From: Candidatus Nanohalarchaeota archaeon | GTDB taxonomy: Archaea > EX4484-52 | Length of the DNA stretch: 7,379 nt | Assembly: GCA_003660905.1 (NCBI GenBank) | Contig: QMVB01000047.1 | Coordinates: forward strand, 1 to 7,379 | Direction: 5' to 3' | Shown: positions 1 to 6,979 of the stretch, piece by piece | How positions within the stretch are numbered: position 1 is the first letter of the stretch | How the letters are laid out: the number at the start of each line of letters is the position of its first letter | The notes under the pieces: generated by a model | The model's database searches: none | The model's input: the letters and a program-made list of their open reading frames with translations, nothing else | What the model was told of the DNA's origin: nothing | Translations under genes and position numbers: made by a program

Positions 1-2
1 AA

Positions 3-290
3 AGAGGAGATGCATCTATTTGCGATAAAATTGAAAATTTAGTTTTTAAAAACAAGTGCTACATAGAAGTTGGAATTGCAAATCAAGATATTCTTATTTG
101 TGACCAGATTCAGGAAAAAGACAGCAAGAGTTTTTGTTACTATAAAATCGGCTTAGCAAAACAAAATCTTTCTATTTGCAACAAAATAGATAAGCAAAAT
201 TATAAGAAAATATGTATTTATGAAGTTGAGGAGAGTCGCTCATTTTTCAAAAATACTATCCAAAACCTTTTTAGCATCAAATTCATTTAA
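3..290 (+). CDS. Cysteine-repeat protein, 3' end only (5' partial)
   Basis: The frame is open from the window edge to a TAA at 288-290, giving 95 residues; the start lies outside. The visible part is a tandem repeat with an exact 26-residue period. Cys occurs at residues 7, 33 and 59, and again at 19, 45 and 71, so each unit reads roughly C-Y-x3-G-x-A-x-Q-x3-I-C-x2-I followed by a charged linker. Two full units and flanking partial units are seen, then an 18-residue tail without cysteine. Similar cysteine-containing helical repeats occur in uncharacterised secreted proteins of DPANN archaea (recalled family resemblance). I infer a helical-hairpin solenoid stapled by disulfides and probably exported, but the N-terminus is not visible. 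The last 51 bases overlap the 3' end of ftsY on the other strand. No function can be assigned. Confidence 0.75.
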   Translation, partial: RGDASICDKIENLVFKNKCYIEVGIANQDILICDQIQEKDSKSFCYYKIGLAKQNLSICNKIDKQNYKKICIYEVEESRSFFKNTIQNLFSIKFI

Positions 291-1388
291 ATCCTCGTAT
301 TTCTGCCCGCAGGACAGGTACAGAATCGGCTTTTTTGAAAGATAGCAAATAGATATTGCAGAGCCGATTTTGCCGTCAATGTCTGTTTTTGTCAATATTG
401 TTCCATCTATCCCGACTTCACCAAACTGCTCAATCTGGTTTTCTATATCCGAACCAGTGATGGATTCAGCCACAAGTATCATCAAATGAGGGCTGTTTAC
501 TCTTCTTATTTTTTTGAGCTCTTCCATGAGGTTTTTGTCTGTATGGACACGCCCGGCTGTGTCGCACAAGACAACATTTATTTTATGGGCAGCTGCATAT
601 TTTTTTGCGTCAAATATTACTGCGGCAGAATCTGCCCCGTACTGGTGGGCAACGACAGGAATTTTTAGTTTATCTGCATGTTTTTTTAACTGCTCAATTG
701 CTGCCGCCCTGAAAGTGTCTGCTGCTGCAAAAACGCATTTCAGCCCTCGTTTTTGCAGGAGAAAACCCAGTTTTGCAAGATTGGTGGTTTTTCCTGCGCC
801 GTTGAATCCCAGAAATACAATAACACATGGCTCTCCATTTTCATTGACTTCTTTTATTCTTTTTTGCATGTCGATTTTTTCCTGATTTAATATATCAAAA
901 ATGCTGTTCTTTATTGAGTTTTCCAAAGCTTCTTTTATATTAAACCGGTCTGCTTTTGTTCCCAAGAGCTCTTTTTTTGCAGTTTCAATAATCCGGTCTG
1001 TTGCGTCGTAAGAAGCGTTGTTTTCAAGCAGAACTAACTCAATGTCATAAAAAAAAGCATCCAGTTCTTTTTGAGTCATTTCTTTTTCCACTGCTTTTTT
1101 CTTCACAGACAGAAGCGTTTCTTTAAGGGTTTCCTTTACGCTTTTTGCGATGCTTTCTTTTGCCGGTTCATTTGAGCTTTCTGGTTGGTCTGTTGCAGTT
1201 TCCTGCTCTGGTTCTTTTATATGTTCTTTTGAACTTTCTTCCGGGTTTTCCGTTGGATTTTCCTCAATGGATTCTTTTTTGGATTCCGGCATAGCTTTTA
1301 TTGCGCTTTCTTCTTTAGTCTCATTTTCCGGTTTCTTAAATGTCTTATCGAAAGTTTCCTTTATCTTTTTCTTGAAAAAATCAAACAT
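240..1388 (-). CDS. ftsY: Signal recognition particle receptor FtsY (SRP GTPase)
   Basis: FtsY is the SRP receptor. It docks SRP-ribosome complexes at the membrane, and the paired GTPases hydrolyse GTP to release the nascent chain to the translocon. The protein has 382 residues. Residues 1-100 are a low-complexity, Glu/Lys/Ser/Pro-rich segment like the charged A domain. Residues about 100-180 form the helical N domain. The G domain follows: P-loop GFNGAGKTT (194-202), DTFRAAA (224-230), DTAGR (276-280) and TKTD (333-336), then a closing SCGQKYEDL (359-367). Two positions look atypical: KIGSAIS (340-346) where the family usually has KGGAA, and SCGQ where GxGQ is usual. The chosen ATG lies about 25 bp downstream of a TATA-like box, consistent with a leaderless transcript. 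The gene diverges from tyrS and its last 51 bases overlap the upstream convergent gene. The hydrophilic N-terminus and lack of an M domain exclude Ffh. Confidence 0.95.
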   Translation of the reverse strand: MFDFFKKKIKETFDKTFKKPENETKEESAIKAMPESKKESIEENPTENPEESSKEHIKEPEQETATDQPESSNEPAKESIAKSVKETLKETLLSVKKKAVEKEMTQKELDAFFYDIELVLLENNASYDATDRIIETAKKELLGTKADRFNIKEALENSIKNSIFDILNQEKIDMQKRIKEVNENGEPCVIVFLGFNGAGKTTNLAKLGFLLQKRGLKCVFAAADTFRAAAIEQLKKHADKLKIPVVAHQYGADSAAVIFDAKKYAAAHKINVVLCDTAGRVHTDKNLMEELKKIRRVNSPHLMILVAESITGSDIENQIEQFGEVGIDGTILTKTDIDGKIGSAISICYLSKKPILYLSCGQKYEDLNEFDAKKVLDSIFEK

Positions 1389-1403
1389 ATATATCTCTTA
1401 CGA

Positions 1404-1421
1404 ATAATTATAAAAATATTA
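1404..1421. promoter_or_regulatory. Shared AT-rich core promoter for divergent ftsY and tyrS
   Basis: Only 48 bp separate the two divergent start codons. One block, ATAATTATAAAAATATT, lies near the middle. Its plus-strand TATAAAAA centres about 24 bp before the tyrS ATG, and its minus-strand TTTTTATAA centres about 24 bp before the ftsY ATG. Archaeal TBP sites sit about 25 bp before the transcription start, so both mRNAs would be leaderless or nearly so. Neither start has a Shine-Dalgarno sequence, which agrees. Sharing of a single TBP site in both directions is inferred from spacing. Confidence 0.6.
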
Positions 1422-1436
1422 ACAACAGGCATTATT

Positions 1437-2504
1437 ATGGATTTAAAAAAAAGAGTAGCGCTTGTAAAGGAAGTTGGCGAGGAAATAATCACAGAAACTG
1501 AATTAACTGAACTTCTAAAAACAAAAAAAAAGATTATTGCTTATGATGGATTTGAGCCGTCAGGAAACATACATATTGCACAGGGGCTTTTAAGGGCGAT
1601 ATATATCCGGAAACTCATTGATGCAGGAATTTATTTCAAGATGTATATTGCAGACTGGCATGCATGGCTAAACAACAAAATGAACGGTGATTTAGAAAAG
1701 ATAAGGAAATGCGGCGACTACTTTGTCGAGGTCTGGAAATCCTGCGGACTGGACACAGGCAAAATTTCTTTTGTTTATGCAAATGACATTGTCAAAAACA
1801 AGGACTACTGGGAACTTGTCCTGAACATTGCAAGGCATTCTACAATTAAAAGAACGCTTCGCTGCTCCCAGATTATGGGAAGGGCGGAAAGCATGGATTT
1901 GTCAGCTGCCCAGATGTTTTACCCATGCATGCAGGCAGCAGATATTTTTTATCTGGATATTGACATTGCCCAGCTCGGGATGGACCAGAGAAAGGTAAAT
2001 ATGCTTGCCCGGGAAGTTGCTCCAAAACTAGGATTCAAGCCGCCTGTTGCGGTTCATCATCACATGCTTGCAGGACTGCTGCCACTAAAGACAGAAGGAG
2101 ATGCATCTGCAATTGAAAAGAAAATCAGCCGGAAAATGAGCAAATCAAACCCAATGAGCGCTATTTTTATGACAGACGACAAAGATACAATTGCCAAAAA
2201 AATAGCGAAGGCGTACTGCCCAATCAAACAGGCACAGGAAAACCCGATACTTGAATATTTAAAATACATTATTTTTGAAAAGCAAAAGACATTCAGGATT
2301 GAAAGACCTCAAAAATACGGAGGAAATCTTGAATTTGACAATTACAGCGCTGTTGAAAAGAAATACACAGATGGCGAAATTCATCCGGCTGACCTGAAAG
2401 CAGGTGTTGCCCAGTCATTGAACTGCCTGCTGGAGCCAACCAGAAAGTATTTTGAAGAGAATACAAAAGCGAAAAAATTAAGGCACGAAATTACAAAGCA
2501 GTAG
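1437..2504 (+). CDS. tyrS: Tyrosyl-tRNA synthetase, archaeal/eukaryotic type
   Basis: This cytoplasmic class I synthetase activates tyrosine with ATP and charges tRNA-Tyr. The protein has 355 residues, longer than the about 306 of Methanocaldococcus TyrRS and close to the eukaryotic catalytic core. The HIGH-type motif is PSGNIHIAQ (41-49), with HIAQ in place of HIGH. The second signature is KMSKS (233-237). Tyrosine-pocket residues match the archaeal pattern: Y36, then Y162, Q166 and D169 in YPCMQAAD, and Q184 in GMDQRKV. The C-terminal anticodon-binding part contains HPADLK (316-321) and LLEPTRKYFE (331-340), typical of this branch. The segment ADWHAWLNNKMNGDLEKI (72-89) recalls plant TyrRS more than methanogen TyrRS, from memory. 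The ATG is about 24 bp after a TATA box, so the mRNA is probably leaderless. It diverges from ftsY and ends in TAG before a T-rich tract. Confidence 0.96.
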   Translation: MDLKKRVALVKEVGEEIITETELTELLKTKKKIIAYDGFEPSGNIHIAQGLLRAIYIRKLIDAGIYFKMYIADWHAWLNNKMNGDLEKIRKCGDYFVEVWKSCGLDTGKISFVYANDIVKNKDYWELVLNIARHSTIKRTLRCSQIMGRAESMDLSAAQMFYPCMQAADIFYLDIDIAQLGMDQRKVNMLAREVAPKLGFKPPVAVHHHMLAGLLPLKTEGDASAIEKKISRKMSKSNPMSAIFMTDDKDTIAKKIAKAYCPIKQAQENPILEYLKYIIFEKQKTFRIERPQKYGGNLEFDNYSAVEKKYTDGEIHPADLKAGVAQSLNCLLEPTRKYFEENTKAKKLRHEITKQ

Positions 2505-2507
2505 GCA

Positions 2508-2523
2508 TTTATTTATTTTGTCT
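2508..2523 (+). terminator. T-rich tract after tyrS
   Basis: Just after the tyrS stop lies a run of T clusters (TTTATTTATTTTGTCTTT) with no stem-loop. Archaeal RNA polymerase terminates at such U-rich stretches without a hairpin. The tract merges into the TATA box of the next gene, so its role is plausible but unproven. Confidence 0.4.
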
Positions 2524-2535
2524 TTATATATTTTA
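2523..2535 (+). promoter_or_regulatory. TATA box for the 521-residue orphan gene
   Basis: TTTATATATTTTA centres about 30 bp before the ATG at 2559. This predicts a start of transcription about 5 nt before the ATG and therefore an almost leaderless mRNA. No Shine-Dalgarno sequence precedes the ATG. It indicates that the gene is transcribed separately from tyrS despite only 54 bp between them. Confidence 0.55.
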
Positions 2536-2558
2536 TCTACAATAAAAAAATAAGTAAT

Positions 2559-4124
2559 ATGGCGAAAAAAAAAGTTGTATTTCATGATGTAATACAGGTC
2601 GTTGACAATAAACCCTCAGGTGATGGGGGAGGTCATGGTGATACAAGTAGTCCTATAAGCAATATTAATGTTACTGGAGGAGGTATAGGTTCAATTCCAA
2701 GAGTTACTCATGATGTTGAAGAGACTCAGGACCAAAAAGACCAGTCACAGAGAATTGAGAAGGAAAAAAGAGAGATACTGTCAAATGCAAAGGAATCTGC
2801 AGTGAAAGATCTTATTAATTCATATGCCTTTTTGACAGAAGATGAGATGAAAGGTCTGAACAGGAAAATAAAGGGCGCAGGTTCTGTAGGAGAGATTAAC
2901 CAGATAAAAAAAGAGATGCAGGAAGATAAAATAAGATTCCAGGATTTAGGGTCGAAAATGGAGGGCATCCGGAAAATAATGCATAGAAAGAAGCAGGATA
3001 TTCACAAGGAATATGTTGAAGATATCAGCCGCACAATGAATAAAGTCGAAACAGATATTTACGATGAACCCTTTCCTTATGGCTATATTATAAATCAGAG
3101 ATATCCAATTGCGCATGTTGAAGAAAAACAACCTCTTTCAAACCCATATGGGCAGGGAAATATGACGATAAAAGATGTTGTGTCTTTTAATGGAGCCATT
3201 AGAGATAAATACACATACCAATACTTCTTTGAAATATATGAAGAAAATGGAACAAAAAATGGAAGATGGATTGAGGCAAGAATTATAAGACAAAATGCAA
3301 GAGATGATATACATGGCAAGGAAAAAATAATTTTAGAGGTAATAGGAGCAAATGGACAGTTGGATGCGGTTAGTTCAGGTATAAGAACCAAACAAGACAT
3401 AATTAGTCCTGCAGAGCTTAGGGAATATGGATATACTTATTTGGATAAGTTAACGCATAGTAAGCGGAAGAATCTGGTGGCTCAGGCAGAGAAATATGCA
3501 AGGGAAAAATATAGCGGCGATGAGCACAGGTTTAACGATTTCATAGATATTAATGGGAATGTTGTACAAAACCCAATGACAATACAGGATGCGCTTGAAA
3601 GCGGTGATGAGAATTTAATAGTTCAGGGAAGGGAAAAAGCTGAAAATTTATACATGCAGGCAAATCCTGAAATCCATCAGGAAGTATTGGATATTAAAGA
3701 AGCAACAAACAAGATGCAGGACATAAGAGGAAGTTATTCAGATAAATATCATAAAGCAGGAGATAATGAACTAAAAAAACATCTCGGGACAAACAAAATA
3801 ATAAGCATTAAAGAGAAGCTGGAAAAAGAAGGGCTTACCCACATGGATGATTTAAATGTATCTGAAGGTGAAGTCAAAAAATACAGCAAGGAGCACAAGA
3901 AAGAAAAACTGATTGGGGAGATTATTGAAGAAGGCAACTGGTTTATTGTAACATACGAGAGTTTGTTTGAAGAGCTTGCAGATGTAGAGCATGACAACAT
4001 CAATAAAGTAATGAATTTTGCTGAACAAAAAACAAGAGGTGCAAGAAATGCTGTAAGCAAGATGCGTCATCCACTAAGAAAAGAAGTGCTTGTTGAACCT
4101 ACTGATGAGGAAGACAACACATGA
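2559..4124 (+). CDS. Large soluble coiled-coil protein of unknown function
   Basis: I do not recognise this 521-residue protein. Residues 1-16 are basic then hydrophobic-charged. Residues 17-50 are a Gly/Ser-rich, probably disordered linker with GGG and DGGGHGD patches. Residues 53-165 are highly charged and mostly helical, probably coiled coil. Residues about 168-270 look like a mixed alpha/beta globular domain rich in Tyr, Phe and Pro. Residues 283-500 return to charged helices, with a more hydrophobic stretch at 450-472 (LIGEIIEEGN, then WFIVTYESLF). The C-terminus is acidic. There is no signal peptide, no membrane segment and no cysteine, so a cytoplasmic scaffold or structural role is possible, but that is inference only. 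The ATG is about 30 bp after a TATA box. The stop codon is 10 bp from that of the convergent HMG-CoA reductase gene. The long reading frame and its own promoter support a real gene. Confidence 0.85.
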   Translation: MAKKKVVFHDVIQVVDNKPSGDGGGHGDTSSPISNINVTGGGIGSIPRVTHDVEETQDQKDQSQRIEKEKREILSNAKESAVKDLINSYAFLTEDEMKGLNRKIKGAGSVGEINQIKKEMQEDKIRFQDLGSKMEGIRKIMHRKKQDIHKEYVEDISRTMNKVETDIYDEPFPYGYIINQRYPIAHVEEKQPLSNPYGQGNMTIKDVVSFNGAIRDKYTYQYFFEIYEENGTKNGRWIEARIIRQNARDDIHGKEKIILEVIGANGQLDAVSSGIRTKQDIISPAELREYGYTYLDKLTHSKRKNLVAQAEKYAREKYSGDEHRFNDFIDINGNVVQNPMTIQDALESGDENLIVQGREKAENLYMQANPEIHQEVLDIKEATNKMQDIRGSYSDKYHKAGDNELKKHLGTNKIISIKEKLEKEGLTHMDDLNVSEGEVKKYSKEHKKEKLIGEIIEEGNWFIVTYESLFEELADVEHDNINKVMNFAEQKTRGARNAVSKMRHPLRKEVLVEPTDEEDNT

Positions 4125-4134
4125 GTCTTTTATG

Positions 4135-5415
<1,281 letters not shown>

Positions 5416-5430
5416 AGAGATATGTATTGA

Positions 5431-5446
5431 ATATTTTTTTAAAAGT
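5431..5446 (-). promoter_or_regulatory. TATA box for HMG-CoA reductase gene
   Basis: On the minus strand the block reads ACTTTTAAAAAAATAT and centres about 25 bp upstream of the ATG at 5415. This spacing predicts a leaderless mRNA, and no Shine-Dalgarno sequence precedes the start, which agrees. Confidence 0.55.
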
Positions 5447-5625
5447 AAAGAGGAAAGTGATGGATTATGCTATCTGCATATAATAGCTAAATCAATTTTA
5501 CTGCCTAAAACAGGGAATGCAACAAAAATAATCAGAAGAAAAGGCATGGTTTTTTTTAATTGACGGATTGTATGGGTTATAAAAAAAGAAAATATGAAAG
5601 TATTTATGAATATGACACGACAAAA

Positions 5626-5643
5626 CCAAAAAGTTTATATATA
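5626..5643 (+). promoter_or_regulatory. BRE and TATA box for the pilin-like gene
   Basis: CCAAAAAG followed by TTTATATATA has the form of an archaeal purine-rich BRE next to a TATA box and is the best-formed promoter in the window. The predicted transcription start is near 5664, giving a leader of about 19 nt to the ATG at 5683. The leader has no Shine-Dalgarno sequence. Confidence 0.65.
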
Positions 5644-5682
5644 TTTATGTCTTTTAAGTTATATAATAAAATATGATTGATT

Positions 5683-6117
5683 ATGGTAAACAAAAAAGCT
5701 CAGATGGGAAACATGCTGCATCTTGTTATTATAGCAGTAGTGATATTAATTGCAGCTATGGCAATTATTTTGATGGTTACTAAGACGACCGGTGATGTTG
5801 GTGAGAGTTCGGGACATCAGATTGATGATGCTTCAGGTGGAATTGGTGATGCTTTAGGTAGCATTACAAGAGGTTGCCCTGGTGATTCTAGCGTTACAGC
5901 ATGCCACGGTCATATTTATAAGATTACTGGTACGGACAATAATAATGATGGGGATAATCTAGATGCCGGTGATATTGGAGATTCTACGTCAGGATCTGCT
6001 GCTGCTGGGTTTGCTTTAGGAGAACAAGTATGTTGTACTTCTAAAACACTATCTCCCGGTACTAATGATATAGCAGGATCTTGTGAATATATATATACAT
6101 GTAATCCTACAAGTTAA
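5683..6117 (+). CDS. Type IV pilin-like secreted protein with six cysteines
   Basis: The product has 144 residues from the ATG at 5683; a TTG two codons upstream is possible but less likely. The N-terminus is a class III (prepilin) signal: basic MVNKKA, then Q-M-G and a hydrophobic helix at about 12-33. By the usual archaeal rule, a FlaK/PibD-type peptidase would cut between A6 and Q7, and the helix would pack into a pilus core. The mature part is small and rich in Gly, Ser and Asp. Six cysteines (65, 74, 117, 118, 134, 140) suggest up to three disulfides in an extracytoplasmic domain. The stretch TDNNNDGDNLDAGDIGD (84-100) resembles Asp/Asn calcium-binding loops (inference). It could be an adhesive or minor pilin; no assembly ATPase, platform protein or peptidase is in the window. 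A strong TATA promoter precedes it and T-rich sequence follows. Confidence 0.8.
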   Translation: MVNKKAQMGNMLHLVIIAVVILIAAMAIILMVTKTTGDVGESSGHQIDDASGGIGDALGSITRGCPGDSSVTACHGHIYKITGTDNNNDGDNLDAGDIGDSTSGSAAAGFALGEQVCCTSKTLSPGTNDIAGSCEYIYTCNPTS

Positions 6118-6168
6118 TTTCTTCCTTTTCTTTTTCTAATTTTTTAACATTTTTCTTTCTTCCATCGT
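6118..6168 (+). terminator. Pyrimidine-rich terminator tract after the pilin-like gene
   Basis: About 50 bases directly after the pilin stop consist almost entirely of T and C, with several runs of four to six T and no hairpin. This is the usual form of an archaeal oligo-U terminator. The same bases also lie over the tail of the decayed minus-strand gene, so part of the composition may come from its Lys/Glu codons. Confidence 0.5.
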
Positions 6169-6526
6169 AAATAAACTATAACTTCACAAAGAAGTTTGTT
6201 TTCGGCACAATCTACAACGCCAGTTGGAGACGCAGAAAATCTCTGATATTCTCGCGAAATCCGAAGGATTTTTTCTGTAAAGAATTTTGCTCTATCTTTT
6301 ATGCTATATCGATTGCAAATTTTCTTTGCTTCTTGCGTGTATTTTCTTGGTTTTCCTTTTTTTCAGCCTCTGTTATCTATTAAGATTAGGTTTTCATCGA
6401 GTTTATCCATCTACTAATGTTATATCTTCCGGCAATTAAATATCTATCTATTTTTCTGTTGCTCCATCCCTTTTTATGCAATTCTCTTGCTTTTTTTCGT
6501 TTTTCAAATATTAATATTTTTTTCAT
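6144..6526 (-). pseudogene. Decayed helix-turn-helix gene, transposase-like N-terminus
   Basis: On the minus strand an ATG at 6526, preceded by GGTGGTCAA (a partial archaeal Shine-Dalgarno match), opens 46 codons ending at 6386. The product contains ARELHKKGWSNRKIDRYL and ISRWI, a helix-turn-helix of the kind at the N-terminus of archaeal DDE transposases. Coding continues in the -1 frame from about 6410: DKLDENLILIDNRG, an in-frame TGA at 6363-6365, then KKGKPRKYTQEAKK and about 60 more residues to a TAA at 6144. The linker LIDNRG-x-KKGKPRKY is what normally follows such an HTH, so the two frames were once one gene. One frameshift and one nonsense codon therefore separate the parts, with perhaps a further frame change near 6150. 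The last part (RISREYQRFSASPTGVVDCA and onward) does not look like a DDE catalytic core, so the family is uncertain. No terminal repeats were identified with confidence. Confidence 0.6.
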
Positions 6527-6675
6527 TTGACCACCATTATGCTTATAATTTGGGCGGACTTAATCTATTTGAAACTTAACCATTAGTCACTTCAAACTTT
6601 TTTTTCGAAAAAGTCTCTAAATCCAAAATATCCTCTCCCCTCATATTTATAAATTTTTATGATTCTTAAACATTG
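6527..6675. other. Spacer between the decayed HTH gene and the 90-residue gene
   Basis: No gene is seen here. On the minus strand AATTATAAG near 6541-6549 could be a remnant TATA box for the decayed gene. A short palindrome, ACTTTTT then TTTCG then AAAAAGT, lies at 6597-6615. The plus-strand promoter of the following gene occupies the right end. Confidence 0.5.
6644..6658 (+). promoter_or_regulatory. TATA box for the 90-residue gene
   Basis: TATTTATAAATTTTT centres about 26 bp upstream of the ATG at 6676. The expected transcription start coincides with the start codon, so the mRNA should be leaderless. This spacing also favours the ATG over the TTG one codon upstream. Confidence 0.6.
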
Positions 6676-6948
6676 ATGAATTCCAACAACCCTATAGTCA
6701 AGCCGTGCACAGAGGAAAATGTTTTTGAAATACGCCAAAAGAAAAATATTAAGCTGAACCTTGAGAATACAGCAAAATGCCTTAAAAAAAAATACAAGAT
6801 TATTGTTGTGACGCCCTATCTAACTGTTGTTGAAAATGATAAAATAAGAGCAAATATTTTCAAGAGCGGAAAACTGCTTATAAAAAATGTATCTGAAGAT
6901 GAAGCAAAAAAAACAGCAAAGGAGATTGAGGGGTGCTTTGCAACATGA
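6676..6948 (+). CDS. Small conserved-looking protein of unknown function (90 residues)
   Basis: I do not recognise a family with confidence. From the ATG at 6676 the product is 90 residues, charged and soluble, with cysteines at 11, 35 and 87 and no signal peptide or membrane helix. The pattern suggests a beta-alpha-beta unit. A strand KIIVVTPYLTVVEND (41-55) is followed by IRANIFKSGKLLIKNVS (57-73), then helix EDEAKKTAKEIEGC (74-87). The strand-turn-strand-helix ending, FxSGKxxIxNVxxxxxA, recalls small domains seen at the C-termini of archaeal ThiF/E1-like proteins and also TBP-like folds; this is a weak, shape-based resemblance. It has its own leaderless promoter. A Shine-Dalgarno sequence 18 bp beyond its stop marks the next gene as a second cistron, so the protein was probably co-expressed with the MFS transporter. 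Confidence 0.7.
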   Translation: MNSNNPIVKPCTEENVFEIRQKKNIKLNLENTAKCLKKKYKIIVVTPYLTVVENDKIRANIFKSGKLLIKNVSEDEAKKTAKEIEGCFAT

Positions 6949-6965
6949 AATGCCTGTATTTTAAC

Positions 6966-6971
6966 AGGAGG
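6966..6971 (+). promoter_or_regulatory. Shine-Dalgarno site for the interrupted MFS gene
   Basis: AGGAGG is a perfect match to the 3' end of archaeal 16S rRNA, and it sits between the two cistrons. The first in-frame ATG (7001) is 29 nt away, too far. An in-frame ATA at 6980 is 8 nt away, the ideal spacing, so either a rare ATA start or a mutated ATG start is implied. Confidence 0.6.
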
Positions 6972-6979
6972 CAATAAAA

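Larger units (their letters stand above)
5416..5682. other. Intergenic region between divergent HMG-CoA reductase and pilin genes
   Basis: These 267 bp hold the two divergent promoters and no convincing gene. An imperfect inverted repeat (ATTATGC, 5-nt gap, GCATATAAT) lies at 5464-5484, just upstream of the HMG-CoA reductase promoter; it might be an operator but is too weak to assert. A 34-codon frame at 5572-5676 runs through the pilin promoter and is probably chance. No tRNA-like or C/D-box-like arrangement was seen. Confidence 0.6.

Noticed and set aside
84..100. Possible tRNA, rRNA or CRISPR signals anywhere in the window
   Set aside because: No cloverleaf-like GC-rich segment, no rRNA-like sequence and no regularly spaced DNA repeats were seen; the only regular repeat is the protein-level cysteine repeat at the left edge.
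514..885. 123-codon plus-strand ORF opposite ftsY
   Set aside because: It lies wholly antisense to the conserved GTPase domain and has no promoter or ribosome site.
5464..5484. Imperfect inverted repeat ATTATGC...GCATATAAT upstream of the HMG-CoA reductase gene
   Set aside because: The arms are short, bulged and AT-rich, and no second copy was found in the window; an operator cannot be asserted.
5451..5500. GTGATGG as a possible C box of a C/D sRNA
   Set aside because: It is one mismatch from the consensus, and no properly spaced D, C' or D' boxes were found.
5572..5676. 34-codon plus-strand ORF (starting MGYKKRKYESIYEYD) just before the pilin gene
   Set aside because: It runs through the BRE/TATA promoter of the pilin gene, has no ribosome site or promoter of its own, and its Lys/Tyr/Ile composition is what AT-rich DNA gives by chance.
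6541..6590. Similarity of the minus-strand TTAAGTTTCAAAT to the CCTAAGTTTGACA junction at 7259, as paired element ends
   Set aside because: Only about 7 contiguous bases match in AT-rich sequence; not enough to propose that one element spans the 90-residue gene and MFS fragment.
6597..6615. Palindrome ACTTTTT-TTTCG-AAAAAGT as a hairpin terminator or IS end
   Set aside because: It is made almost entirely of A and T runs and neighbours no gene end in the right orientation, so it is expected by chance in this composition.
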